64,000 nt of DNA from Lachnospiraceae bacterium NK3A20 (lineage in GTDB: Bacteria > Bacillota > Clostridia > Lachnospirales > Lachnospiraceae), in the NCBI GenBank assembly GCA_900107575.1, contig FNQX01000010.1:1-64000 (forward strand). The letters are read 5' to 3'. The position numbers were made by a program, and so were the translations under genes. The notes below the pieces were generated by a model, which saw only the letters and a program-made list of their open reading frames with translations, had not been told where the DNA came from and did no database searches. The first letter of the stretch is position 1. Every line of letters starts with the position of its first letter. Below are positions 55,558 through 64,000 of the stretch, piece by piece.

Positions 55558-57096
55558 ATGGCAGACAGTCCCTACATTGTAGAAATGAAACACATCACCA
55601 AGCGCTTCCCCGGCATCGTGGCCAATGATGATGTGACGGTGCAGATTCGCAAGGGAGAGATCTACGCGCTCCTGGGAGAGAACGGCGCCGGCAAGTCGAC
55701 GCTCATGAGTATGCTCTTTGGCATGTACGAACCGGACGAGGGCGAGATCTATATCCGCGGGAAGAAAGAGAAGATCACGAGCCCTTCCTACGCGACGAGC
55801 CTCAACATCGGCATGGTGCACCAGCATTTCAAACTGGTCTCGAACTACACGATCGCGGAGAACATCATCCTCGGCATGGAACCCACAAAACGTGTCCTGG
55901 GACTGTTCCCCTGCGTGGACATAAAGACCGCCAACAAAGAGATCGCAGACCTCTCGAAACAGTACGGCCTCGAGGTGAATCCGACCGATGTCATTTCCGA
56001 TGTCAACGTGTCAACCAGGCAGCGTGTCGAGATTCTCAAGATGCTCTACCGCGAGGCGGAGATTCTCATTTTCGACGAGCCGACGGCGGTCCTGACGCCC
56101 CAGGAGATCGACTCCCTTTTGCAGATCATCAAAAACCTTCGGGACGGCGGCAAGACGATCATCCTCATCACACATAAGCTCGAGGAGATTAAAAAGGTCG
56201 CGGACCGCTGCGCGATCCTGCGACGCGGCAGGCTGATCGGAGTCTATGACGTCGCCTCCATGGATACGGGAGAGATGGCGAATCTCATGGTCGGCCGCGA
56301 GGTCGAGCTCACACTGGAGAAGAAGCCGGCGCACTTTGGAAATGTCGTTCTCGACGTAGAGGACCTCCACGTGGAGAATGAGGAGAAATTCGAGGTTGTA
56401 AAAGGTGTCTCTTTCCAGATCCACGAGGGAGAGATCTTCGCGATTGCCGGTGTCTCCGGCAACGGGCAGACAGAGATCGCGGATGCCATCGCGGGACTCC
56501 TTCGGACGACGAAGGGCAGCATCCGCATCAACGGGACGGACATCACGAATTTCGACGTCCGCACCAGAACGCGGACCGGCATCTCCTATATTCCGGAAGA
56601 TCGGCAGAGCGTCGGACTGATCCTCGATTTCGTCCTCTCGGACAATCTCGCACTGCGCAACTACTATGAGGAACCGTTCGCGAAGAGGGCAGTGCTGCAG
56701 AAGAAACATTTCGATGAATACGGCAGCCGCCTCATCGAGAAATACGATATCCGCTCCGCGACCGGCAACACGACACAGGTCCGCTCCATGTCGGGCGGCA
56801 ACCAGCAGAAGGCGATCGTCGGGCGTGAGATCGAACAGAACGCACCGCTTACCATCTTCGTGCAGCCGACGAGAGGCCTCGACATCGGCGCCATCGAGAA
56901 CATTCACCGTCAGATTCTCGAGGAGAGAGACAAGGGCAAGGCGGTACTCCTCATCTCACTGGAACTGGATGAGATCATGCAGCTGGCGGATACGATCGGT
57001 GTCATCTACAGCGGCAGGATCGGTAAGATTGCGCCTGCTTCCGAATTCTCTACCGCGGAAGTCGGAGAATACATGATGGGAGTGAAAAAGTCATGA
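55558..57096 (+). CDS. Nucleoside ABC transporter ATP-binding protein (two ABC domains)
   Basis: The energising subunit, 512 residues with two fused ABC domains as in simple-sugar/nucleoside importers (NupA, YufO). Domain one: LLGENGAGKSTLMSMLFGMY, VSTRQRVEILKMLY and ILIFDEPTAVLTP. Domain two: a degenerate P-loop GVSGNGQTE, MSGGNQQKAIVGREI and QPTRGLDIGA. Such asymmetry is typical of the family. It overlaps the first permease gene by 4 bases (ATGA). Confidence 0.94.
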   Translation: MADSPYIVEMKHITKRFPGIVANDDVTVQIRKGEIYALLGENGAGKSTLMSMLFGMYEPDEGEIYIRGKKEKITSPSYATSLNIGMVHQHFKLVSNYTIAENIILGMEPTKRVLGLFPCVDIKTANKEIADLSKQYGLEVNPTDVISDVNVSTRQRVEILKMLYREAEILIFDEPTAVLTPQEIDSLLQIIKNLRDGGKTIILITHKLEEIKKVADRCAILRRGRLIGVYDVASMDTGEMANLMVGREVELTLEKKPAHFGNVVLDVEDLHVENEEKFEVVKGVSFQIHEGEIFAIAGVSGNGQTEIADAIAGLLRTTKGSIRINGTDITNFDVRTRTRTGISYIPEDRQSVGLILDFVLSDNLALRNYYEEPFAKRAVLQKKHFDEYGSRLIEKYDIRSATGNTTQVRSMSGGNQQKAIVGREIEQNAPLTIFVQPTRGLDIGAIENIHRQILEERDKGKAVLLISLELDEIMQLADTIGVIYSGRIGKIAPASEFSTAEVGEYMMGVKKS

Positions 57097-58274
57097 TCAG
57101 TTCGAGAAAAAGATTCCTCAGGGTCGCGGTCGGCTCCGTCCTCATAAGTCTTCTGATCGGCGCCATCGTGATCCTGATCCTGGGCAAGAATCCATTCAGC
57201 GCCTATTATAATCTGCTGCAGGGCTGCGGCCTTGCGCCGAAGGCGAAATACGGCGGCGGCAGATCCATGTTCACCGACCTGTCCAGTTACATTGATTTCT
57301 GGACGCCGATGATCTTCGCGGCGCTCTCGTGCGCGGTTGCCATGAAGGCCGGCCTGTTCAATATCGGCATCTCCGGACAGATGCTGACCGCGGGATTCAT
57401 TGCGACCGTGACCATCGGTTATTCTTCCCTGCCGGGCGTGATCGCAAAGCCCCTGGTCATCCTCATCGGCTGCGCCGCCGGAATGGCAGTGGGCGCCCTC
57501 ATCGGTTTCCTCAAATACCGGTTCAATATCAATGAGGTTGTCTCCTCGATCATGATCAACTACATCGCGGAGTACATCATCAGTTTCTTCATCCAGACGA
57601 ATTTCATCGATCCCGTCTCGCGGCAGTCGGTGAACATTCACGACAGCGCGCGACTGACCTTCCACCAGATCGTCCTCGGAGGATACAAATACGACCTGCC
57701 GATCGGCTTTCTCCTTGCCATCATCGCGACCATCGTCGTGAAATTCATCTTCGACAAGACTGTTCTGGGGTACGAGCTGAAGGCCGTCGGCGCCAACCGC
57801 ACCGCGGCGAAGTACGCGGGCATCCGCGTCGGACGGAGCATCGTACTCTCCATGGCGATTTCCGGCGCTCTCGCGGGCATAGCGGGCGTTACTTATTATC
57901 TTGGATACTTCGCCTCCATTCAGCCCAAAGTCCTGATTTCGACCGGATATGATGCGATCGCGGTGTGCCTTCTGGGTAACAGCGAACCCGTCGGAATTTT
58001 CATCGCCTCCTTCCTCATTGAGATCATCGCAAAGGGCGCGACCTACATGAGCTCGCAGGCGGGTCTCGAGTCGGAGATCGCATCCGTGATCACGGGCCTC
58101 ATTCTCCTTGCGAGCGCCTGCAATGTTTTCTTCATGGGCATCCTCGAGAAGAGGGAACAGGAGAGGGCAGAGAAGGCGAAGGGCATCAATGGCCCGGGAA
58201 GCGGAGGAGCAAACGCGCCTGATACGGAAGGTAGTCCTGATACGGAAGATAGGAGAGGAGGAGCAAAGGCATGA
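57093..58274 (+). CDS. Nucleoside ABC transporter permease 1
   Basis: Membrane subunit of the BMP-type importer (YufP/NupB-like), 393 residues with eight to ten hydrophobic segments. Family blocks: MKAGLFNIGISGQMLTAGFI, NINEVVSSIMINYIAEYI, ELKAVGANRTAAKYAGIRVG. The C-terminal tail is an unusual Gly/Pro/Asp-rich stretch (INGPGSGGANAPDTEGSPDT). Both ends overlap neighbouring genes by 4 bases, so the set is translationally coupled. Confidence 0.93.
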   Translation: MISSRKRFLRVAVGSVLISLLIGAIVILILGKNPFSAYYNLLQGCGLAPKAKYGGGRSMFTDLSSYIDFWTPMIFAALSCAVAMKAGLFNIGISGQMLTAGFIATVTIGYSSLPGVIAKPLVILIGCAAGMAVGALIGFLKYRFNINEVVSSIMINYIAEYIISFFIQTNFIDPVSRQSVNIHDSARLTFHQIVLGGYKYDLPIGFLLAIIATIVVKFIFDKTVLGYELKAVGANRTAAKYAGIRVGRSIVLSMAISGALAGIAGVTYYLGYFASIQPKVLISTGYDAIAVCLLGNSEPVGIFIASFLIEIIAKGATYMSSQAGLESEIASVITGLILLASACNVFFMGILEKREQERAEKAKGINGPGSGGANAPDTEGSPDTEDRRGGAKA

Positions 58275-59242
58275 TCAGCGCACTCAATACGATCATTATC
58301 GACGGCATGAGCTTTGCTCTGCCCCTGTTCATCATGGCGATTGGCGGCATCTACTCCGAACGGTCTGGCATCACGAACCTGGCCCTCGAGGGATTACAGG
58401 GAATGGGCGCCTTCGTCGGCGCGCTGACCGCGTACCTTCTGACCCTGCGGCTGGGCGCGAATTCCCAGGTGCCGTACTACATGGCGATGCTCTTCGCCAT
58501 GATCGGCGGCTGCGTCTACGCCATGCTGCATGCGGTGCTGTGCATCCGTTTCAAGGCGAACCAGGTCATCAGCGGCGTCGTCATCAATATCCTCGGCATG
58601 GCACTCACCTCGTTCCTCACCAAGACGATTAACAAACAGGCCTTTGGTGCGCCCTCCGACAAGTTCGACCTCGGCGTGTCCGCGCGCTTCACTGTGCCCG
58701 GCATCTCGAAGATCCCGGTGCTCGGCGCGTTCTTCACCAGGATTTATCCGTTCGAGATCCTCATCGTCATCGCGGCGGTGATCGCCTGGTATTTCCTCTA
58801 CCGGACAAGGTTCGGACTGCACCTGCGCGCCTGCGGCGACAACCCGGCGGCAGTGGACGCGGCCGGAGGGAACGTTGCGAAGACGCGGCTTGTCGCGGTC
58901 ATGGTATCCGGCGCGCTCTCGGGACTTGCTGGCATGTGCTTCGCCTATTCCATTTCGGCGAAATTCTCGAACGATATCTACATGGGTTACGGGTATCTCG
59001 CCATTGCCGGCTACATCTTCGGCAACTGGGAGCTGCTGCCGTCACTCGCGGCCTGCCTTATTTTCGGTTTCGCGAGGAGCGCGGGATCTGAAATCGTGCT
59101 GGCGCTCGGCATGCCATCCGCTTACGGCGATCTCGTCATGATCCTGCCGTATGTCGTGACACTCCTGCTCCTTGTCTTCCTGTCGAAGAAGAACCAGGCA
59201 CCGCACGCACTCGGCGAGATATACGATAAGGCGAAGAGATAA
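58271..59242 (+). CDS. Nucleoside ABC transporter permease 2
   Basis: Second membrane subunit (YufQ/NupC-like), 323 residues. Blocks: LPLFIMAIGGIYSERSGITN, LALEGLQGMGAFVGALTAYL, NQVISGVVINILGMALTSFL and LRACGDNPAAVDAAGGNVAK. It pairs with permease 1 to form the channel. Its stop overlaps the start of the dehydrogenase gene by one base (TAATG). Confidence 0.94.
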   Translation: MISALNTIIIDGMSFALPLFIMAIGGIYSERSGITNLALEGLQGMGAFVGALTAYLLTLRLGANSQVPYYMAMLFAMIGGCVYAMLHAVLCIRFKANQVISGVVINILGMALTSFLTKTINKQAFGAPSDKFDLGVSARFTVPGISKIPVLGAFFTRIYPFEILIVIAAVIAWYFLYRTRFGLHLRACGDNPAAVDAAGGNVAKTRLVAVMVSGALSGLAGMCFAYSISAKFSNDIYMGYGYLAIAGYIFGNWELLPSLAACLIFGFARSAGSEIVLALGMPSAYGDLVMILPYVVTLLLLVFLSKKNQAPHALGEIYDKAKR

Positions 59243-60309
59243 TGAAGGGAATCATTTTCGACGGAAAAAGGGCAGTATTCCGAAACGATCTGCCAATACC
59301 GGAACCTGAGGCGGGGCACGTCAGGATTCGCGTGCTGCGCGCCAACGTTTGCAGTACGGACCGGGAAGTGCTGAAGGGCTATCGTCCGGATTTTCGCGGG
59401 ATCATGGGACATGAGTTCGTGGGGGTAATTGACAGGGTGGCAGGCCCGTCTGAGAGCGATCCGGAATGTCTGGATGCGAACGGGCACGACCTTCGGCAAA
59501 TAACAGGCGCGCTTGTCGTTGGTGAGCTTAATGAAGGCTGTGGTCACTGCATTTACTGCAGGAGCGGGAGAGAGAAGCACTGCATGAACAGAAAAGTCAT
59601 CGGTATGAGCAGGGATGGGTGCTTCGCGGAATACTTAACGCTCGCGGATCATCTGGTACATGAGGTGCCAGAAGGCCTTGCGCCGGAAGTGGCGGTATAC
59701 GCGGAGCCGCTTGCCGCGGCGCTGGAGATTACCTCTCGGGTGCACATAGATCCTGCCCGGAATGTGGCGGTGATCGGAGATGGGAGACTCTCCTATATGA
59801 TCGCGCAGGTGCTCTCCCTCTCGGGAGCAGATCTGACGGTCATCGGCAAACACAGGGAGAAACTTATGCGTTTTGATCCCTTTGCAAGGACCAGAACCAT
59901 AGATTCATTCGGCCTTCATCTGGATTCGGGGAATCCGAGCCTGGCAGGAGGATTCGAGCCATCCCCTGAGAAACTGGATGAGGACACCTATGAGATCGTT
60001 GTGGATGCCACAGGCAATCCGTCAGGCCTTGACCTTGCTTCAAGGATTACAAGACGCCGGGGAACGATTATCATGAAGAGTACTTATGCTGGCACGACGC
60101 GGATCGACATGAGCCGTATCGTTGTCAATGAGATCACGATACAGGGATCCCGCTGCGGCCCGTTTGAGCCTGCTCTGAACCTTTTATCCAGAGGTCTGGT
60201 GAAACTCCCGGAAGTGGAATGGCATAGGCTGGATGAATATGAGGCTGCCTTCTCATCTCGTGCCTTCAAGGCAGGTTTCCGCGTCGGGTCATCAGCAGAT
60301 ACCGAATAG
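59242..60309 (+). CDS. Zinc-dependent medium-chain dehydrogenase
   Basis: An NAD(P)-linked alcohol/sugar dehydrogenase of 355 residues. Catalytic zinc ligands lie in ANVCSTDRE and GHEFVGVID; structural zinc cysteines in CGHCIYCRSGREKHC. The Rossmann motif is AVIGDGRLSYMIAQVL. It starts within the stop of permease 2, so it is coupled to nucleoside uptake. The relation suggests a substrate derived from nucleoside sugars, but this is inference. Its cofactor-binding motif departs from strict GxGxxG (GDGRLS). Confidence 0.85.
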   Translation: MKGIIFDGKRAVFRNDLPIPEPEAGHVRIRVLRANVCSTDREVLKGYRPDFRGIMGHEFVGVIDRVAGPSESDPECLDANGHDLRQITGALVVGELNEGCGHCIYCRSGREKHCMNRKVIGMSRDGCFAEYLTLADHLVHEVPEGLAPEVAVYAEPLAAALEITSRVHIDPARNVAVIGDGRLSYMIAQVLSLSGADLTVIGKHREKLMRFDPFARTRTIDSFGLHLDSGNPSLAGGFEPSPEKLDEDTYEIVVDATGNPSGLDLASRITRRRGTIIMKSTYAGTTRIDMSRIVVNEITIQGSRCGPFEPALNLLSRGLVKLPEVEWHRLDEYEAAFSSRAFKAGFRVGSSADTE

Positions 60310-60368
60310 AGATAGATTGCAAACCGTGGGAATCGTAGCTGTTTACAGGGGCTGTAAGGCTAATAACA

Positions 60369-60377
60369 TGGTATAAT
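60369..60377 (+). promoter_or_regulatory. Extended -10 promoter of the phosphoribosyltransferase gene
   Basis: TGGTATAAT (60369-60377) is a perfect extended -10. No good -35 is seen, which extended -10 promoters tolerate. The gene starts 66 bases downstream. Confidence 0.6.
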
Positions 60378-60442
60378 TTCTGTATCAGTTCCTGCGGCGG
60401 CGGTGGGGCGCTGCCGTACTCATTTCTACAGGAGGGTTACCT

Positions 60443-61087
60443 ATGCTAGACTACACGAAATTGTATTCCAAACGCTATCCGGATGTATTCCTGAAGGTCA
60501 TTCAGGGCCATTTCGTCACGCCCAACTCTCACATCAATTACTACATTGACATGACGACCATGAAGACGAGGCGCCAGGAAGCGAAGAACGCTGCCGCGGC
60601 CCTGGCGGAAGCCTATCAGGATTCCACGGTCGTCGATACGATTGTGTGCATGGACAACACCGAGGTCATCGGCGCCTTCCTCGCGGATGAGCTGACGAAG
60701 GCCGGTATCCTCTCGCGGAACGCGCACCGCACCATGTACATCATGACGCCCGAATACAATCTGACGGGGCAGATGATCTTCCGTGAGTCCACGCAGATGA
60801 TGATACGCGGCAAGGATGTCCTGGTGCTCCTGGGATCGACCACGACTGGCAAATCCGTCGCGCAGGCAATCGAATCCATCACGTACTACGGCGGTACAGT
60901 TTCCGGTATCTCGGCGATCTTCTCAGCGGCCAGCAAAATCTGCGGCCTGCCCGTCAACGCCCTGTTCACGAAATCTGACATCCCGGACTACCAGAACTGG
61001 AAGGCAGATGAGTGCGCACTCTGCAAAAGAGGCGAACCGGTCACTGCCATCGCCAACGGATTCGGGTACTCGGAGATCAAATCGTAA
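60443..61087 (+). CDS. Orotate phosphoribosyltransferase-like protein
   Basis: A 214-residue member of the type I phosphoribosyltransferase fold. The PRPP-binding loop reads VLVLLGSTTTGKSV, where classic enzymes have acidic residues ahead of TTG; here GS takes that position. DTIVCMDNTEVIGAFLADEL resembles the OPRT entrance. The C-terminus has CALCKRGEPVTAIANGFGYS, a CxxC pattern typical of a Clostridial subgroup. The exact base substrate is uncertain. It has its own promoter and terminator but lies next to nucleoside uptake genes. Start behind AGGAGG. Confidence 0.8.
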   Translation: MLDYTKLYSKRYPDVFLKVIQGHFVTPNSHINYYIDMTTMKTRRQEAKNAAAALAEAYQDSTVVDTIVCMDNTEVIGAFLADELTKAGILSRNAHRTMYIMTPEYNLTGQMIFRESTQMMIRGKDVLVLLGSTTTGKSVAQAIESITYYGGTVSGISAIFSAASKICGLPVNALFTKSDIPDYQNWKADECALCKRGEPVTAIANGFGYSEIKS

Positions 61088-61137
61088 CACTTCTCCCCGT
61101 GTCGGTTGATGATACCCTGCAAGTGTGTTAAAATTTT

Positions 61138-61175
61138 GACAGTGTGCAGACACTTTTGCGCACTGTCATTTATTA
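61138..61175 (+). terminator. Terminator after the phosphoribosyltransferase gene
   Basis: GACAGTGTGC (61138-61147) pairs with GCGCACTGTC (61158-61167), one G-T pair; tail ATTTATTAT. Moderately strong. Confidence 0.7.
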
Positions 61176-61219
61176 TGTTCTGTCACAATCATATATCGGT
61201 TACATGGAGGTAATTTGGA

Positions 61220-62149
61220 ATGAGTGCGTCATTTGATGACATTCTGCAACAGGTAAGCGAGATCCCGACGAAGAAGCTGTCCGTAGCGGCGGCACAGGAC
61301 CTCCCGGTAATGGAAGCGGTCAAGGAAGCGTTCGTGCGCAAGATTGCGGTGCCGATTCTGACCGGCGACGAGGCAAAGATTCGTGAGATCGCAAAGTCTC
61401 TTGACTGGGATCTGGATGCCGATGGAATCCGCGTCATCAATGAGCCCGATGTAACCGAAGCTTCTCTGAAGGCGGTCAAGCTCGTCCACGATGGCGAGGC
61501 TGACATGTACATGAAGGGCGCGCTCGAATCCAAGACATTCCTTCGCAGCGTGCTGAACAAGGATGTAGGCCTGCGCACCGGCAAAATGCTCTCGCATGTC
61601 TGTGTTTTCGAGATCAAGGGGTTCAAGCGTCTCTTCTTCCTGACGGATGTGGCGTTCATGCCTTACCCGACACTGGAGGACAAGGAGCAGATCATCAACT
61701 ACACGGTGAAGGTCTGCAACGCCTGCGGCATCGAGCAGCCCAAGGTCGCGGCACTCGCTGCGGTTGAGATCGTCAATCCGAAGATGCCTGTCACAGTGGA
61801 AGCGGATCAGCTCTCCAAATGGCAGGATGAGGGACGCATTCAGAACTGCATTGTTGAGGGACCTCTCTCTATGGATCTTGCCATTGATCCGGAAGCGGCC
61901 AAGCACAAGGCAGGAGCCGAGAAGCGCAAGATTGTCGGCGACGCTGACGTCCTTCTCTTCCCGGACATTCACGCAGGCAACCTCGTTTACAAGACCATCG
62001 TTCACATGACGGAGTTCAAGAACGGCTGCATTCTGATGGGCACCAAGGCGCCTGCCATCCTGACCTCCCGTTCCGATTCCAAGGAGACCAAGATCAACTC
62101 GATCGCACTGGCTGCCGTTGTCGCGCACCACTTAAACGGCGGCTTCTAA
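61220..62149 (+). CDS. ptb: Phosphate butyryltransferase
   Basis: Transfers butyryl from CoA to phosphate, first step of the kinase route to butyrate. The 309-residue protein shows AAAQDLPVMEAVKEAFV, GEADMYMKGALESKTFLRSV, LRTGKMLSHVCVFE, VEGPLSMDLAIDPEAAKHK and LLFPDIHAGNLVYKTI, the Ptb pattern rather than phosphate acetyltransferase. The start follows ATGGAGG. It is paired with buk 85 bases downstream. Confidence 0.93.
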   Translation: MSASFDDILQQVSEIPTKKLSVAAAQDLPVMEAVKEAFVRKIAVPILTGDEAKIREIAKSLDWDLDADGIRVINEPDVTEASLKAVKLVHDGEADMYMKGALESKTFLRSVLNKDVGLRTGKMLSHVCVFEIKGFKRLFFLTDVAFMPYPTLEDKEQIINYTVKVCNACGIEQPKVAALAAVEIVNPKMPVTVEADQLSKWQDEGRIQNCIVEGPLSMDLAIDPEAAKHKAGAEKRKIVGDADVLLFPDIHAGNLVYKTIVHMTEFKNGCILMGTKAPAILTSRSDSKETKINSIALAAVVAHHLNGGF

Positions 62150-62234
62150 TCCTGCCTTTAGCGAAAACATCAGCGCGGCGCCTGCCATTGTGGCGGCGTA
62201 GCCGCGCGGAATCTATCATAGTGGAGGAAAAGTC

Positions 62235-63302
62235 ATGGCTATCAGAAGCCTTATTATCAATCCCGGGTCCACATCCACCAAGATCAGCGTCTTCGATGAG
62301 GAAGAGCCGGTTCTGGATAAAACCCTGCGCCATTCCACGGAAGAGATCGCACAGTTTGCGGATATTTACGCACAGAAGGACTTCCGCAAGGAGATCATCC
62401 TGAACGCGCTGAAAGAAGAGAATATCGACCTTGCAACCATTAACGTCTGCGTCGGAAGGGGCGGTCTGCTCCGTCCCATGCCGGGCGGTACCTATGAGGT
62501 GACGGATGAGTTATACCAGGATCTGCACCACGCGCCCCAGGGCGACCACGCGTCCAACCTCGGCGGCATTCTCGCCAGGGAGATCGGTGATACGATCGGC
62601 GTTCCGGCTTACATCGTCGACCCTGTTGTCGTGGATGAGCTGCAGCCGGTAGCGAGAATCTCCGGCGTGCCCGAGATTGAGCGTGTCTCCATCGACCACC
62701 CGCTGAACCAGAAGGCCATGGCGAGACGCTGGGCAGGGTCTGTCGGCAAGAAGCTCGAGGACGTGACGGTCATCGTCGTCCACATGGGCGGCGGCACTTC
62801 CACGGGTCTGCACGTGAACGGCAAGATGATCGATGTGTATGCGGCATTTAACGGCGACGGCGCATTCTCTCCCGAGAGAGCGAACGGCGTGCCCGCGCTG
62901 GCTCTCGTCGAGCTGTGCTTCTCCGGCAAGTTCACGAAGGAAGAAATGAAGAAGAAGATCATCGGCGGCGGCGGATTCAATGCTTACATCGGCACCAACG
63001 ACATGAGAGAGGTCGAGAAGATGATTGATGCCGGCGATGAGAAGGTGAAGCTCATCCGCGATGCTTTCATCTATCAGATCGCGAAGAACATCGGCGCGCT
63101 GGCTACCGTCGTCCAGGGCAGGGTCGATCAGATTATCCTGACCGGCGGCATTGCGCACGACAAGGTTGTCACCGATGCGATCACGAAGAGTGTAGAGTTC
63201 CTTGCGCCTGTTACTGTTTACGCAGGGGAAGCGGAGCAGCTCGCTCTCGCACAGGGCGCACTCCGTGTCATGAAGGGCGAAGAGAAGGCCCAGCAGTATT
63301 AA
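62235..63302 (+). CDS. buk: Butyrate kinase
   Basis: Converts butyryl phosphate and ADP to butyrate and ATP. The 355-residue ASKHA-fold protein has IINPGSTSTKISVF, VGRGGLLRPMPGGTYEV, VVHMGGGTSTGLHVNGK, and GGIAHDKVVTDAI near the end, all butyrate-kinase signatures. GTGGAGG precedes ATG. The pair implies butyrate formation by the kinase route, though other routes may also exist in the genome. Confidence 0.95.
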   Translation: MAIRSLIINPGSTSTKISVFDEEEPVLDKTLRHSTEEIAQFADIYAQKDFRKEIILNALKEENIDLATINVCVGRGGLLRPMPGGTYEVTDELYQDLHHAPQGDHASNLGGILAREIGDTIGVPAYIVDPVVVDELQPVARISGVPEIERVSIDHPLNQKAMARRWAGSVGKKLEDVTVIVVHMGGGTSTGLHVNGKMIDVYAAFNGDGAFSPERANGVPALALVELCFSGKFTKEEMKKKIIGGGGFNAYIGTNDMREVEKMIDAGDEKVKLIRDAFIYQIAKNIGALATVVQGRVDQIILTGGIAHDKVVTDAITKSVEFLAPVTVYAGEAEQLALAQGALRVMKGEEKAQQY

Positions 63303-63367
63303 AATTTAATCCGCTCCATCGCCTCAAGCATCATTGGAGACAGGAGCAAAGAGTTAAACTTATGCAT

Positions 63368-63407
63368 CCGCCCCGGGAAATCTTGCTGTTTCCCTGGGGC
63401 GGAATTT
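63368..63407 (+). terminator. Rho-independent terminator after buk
   Basis: CCGCCCCGGGAAA (63368-63380) pairs with TTTCCCTGGGGCGG (63389-63402), one bulge, then AATTT. It ends the ptb-buk transcript before secA. Confidence 0.82.
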
Positions 63408-63463
63408 GTGGTTAAATAGTAATGTTACGGCTAGCACAATAAACTCAATAAGGATGACAATTT

Positions 63464-64000
63464 ATGTCTAAACTTTCCGATAAACTCTTCGGCACGCATT
63501 CCGAGAGAGAGCTCAAGAGAATAATCCCGATCATCGACAAAATCGAGGCGCTGCAGCCGCAGATGGCCGCGATTCCGTACGACGATGATCCTGCGGACGA
63601 TATTTACGATCCTGACGATCCGACGAGAACCAGCACGATGCCGGAAGAATTCATGCACAAGGGAATGCATCACTTCCGCGAGATCACGAGAGATCTGCAG
63701 AAGAGAGTGCAGAGCGGCGAGGCGACCCTCGACGATATCCTGCCGGAAGCTTTCGCGGCGGTGCGTGAGGGTGCAAAGCGTGCCCTTGGCATGGAGCCGT
63801 TCCACGTGCAGCTCGTCGGCGGCGTGATCCTGCATCAGGGCAGAATTGCCGAGATGAAGACAGGTGAAGGCAAGACGCTCGTTGCGACGCTCCCTTCCTA
63901 CCTCAACGCGCTGGAAGGCAAGGGTCTGCAGGTCGTCACGGTCAACGACTATCTGGCGAAGCGTGACTCGGAGTGGATGGGCATGGTGCACCGCTTCATG
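63464..64000 (+). CDS. secA: Protein translocase ATPase SecA (5' part, cut by window end)
   Basis: The motor of Sec secretion. Start ATG at 63464; AGGA lies upstream. The visible 179 residues have [60 protein letters not shown] with Walker A TGEGKT, and [17 protein letters not shown]. Between residues about 35 and 75 there is an acidic [14 protein letters not shown] stretch and then a helix ([20 protein letters not shown]) in place of the usual LSDEELRAKT-type segment. The 3' end lies outside the window. Confidence 0.95.
   Translation, partial: MSKLSDKLFGTHSERELKRIIPIIDKIEALQPQMAAIPYDDDPADDIYDPDDPTRTSTMPEEFMHKGMHHFREITRDLQKRVQSGEATLDDILPEAFAAVREGAKRALGMEPFHVQLVGGVILHQGRIAEMKTGEGKTLVATLPSYLNALEGKGLQVVTVNDYLAKRDSEWMGMVHRFM

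Noticed and set aside
61136-61164. TTGACA at 61136 as a ptb promoter
   Set aside because: The sequence 17 bases downstream is CGCACT, unlike a -10, and the hexamer is part of the terminator stem.

Overview
The window reads as a chromosome segment from an anaerobic Firmicute of class Clostridia, most likely family Lachnospiraceae. The evidence is the Clostridial order of ribosomal and RNA polymerase genes, zinc-type S14, L33 and L36, strong AGGAGG-type ribosome binding sites, ECF transporter genes directly after rplQ, and a phosphate butyryltransferase/butyrate kinase pair. Base composition looks balanced to mildly GC-rich, with a few AT-richer islands. The genus cannot be fixed from sequence alone. 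No rRNA, tRNA, CRISPR array, phage or intact insertion sequence was recognised.

Layout. 1-2850: a MarR regulator, UDP-galactopyranose mutase and a broken FtsX-like permease gene. 2884-5774: rpmG-secE-nusG-rplK-rplA, with two L1-type control sites. 6004-7338: a secreted CapA-type protein. 7358-16640: L10 leader, rplJ-rplL, rpoB-rpoC. 16581-21447: rpsL-rpsG-fusA, then tuf from its own promoter. 21527-25817: accessory island with a SARP-type regulator, a small partner gene, maf, an rRNA-type methyltransferase and a symporter remnant. 25867-42931: S10-spc-alpha supercluster (rpsJ to rplQ, with secY, adk, infA and rpoA). 42951-46547: ecfA1-ecfA2-ecfT-truA. 46544-47631: rplM-rpsI. 47684-54086: accessory region with a broken glycosyltransferase gene, an Rgg-like regulator, an MFS transporter, two tandem HypB-like GTPases, a PseI/NeuB-type synthase and an OhrR-type repressor. 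54106-61175: nucleoside ABC transporter (lipoprotein, ATPase, two permeases), a coupled zinc dehydrogenase and a phosphoribosyltransferase. 61220-63402: ptb-buk. 63464-end: secA, cut by the window edge.

Most of the window builds the gene-expression machinery: ribosomal proteins, RNA polymerase core, elongation factors, IF-1 and Sec secretion. The operons carry long structured leaders, several of them of recognised autoregulatory type (L1, L10, probably L13). The accessory islands carry envelope sugars, nucleoside uptake, metal-chaperone GTPases, peroxide sensing and butyrate formation.

The most unusual feature is a roughly 150-167 bp dispersed repeat with terminal inverted repeats and internal stems that look conserved by compensatory change. 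Three complete copies lie just upstream of genes in the sense direction, two of them inside the ribosomal supercluster, and a partial copy abuts a pseudogene. Other notable signals are a mutually exclusive hairpin switch that would hide the rpmJ ribosome binding site, three 23-bp-phased repeats between the MFS gene and hypB, tandem HypB paralogs of which one lacks a metal ligand, and a synonymously diverged duplication of the Maf active-site motif.
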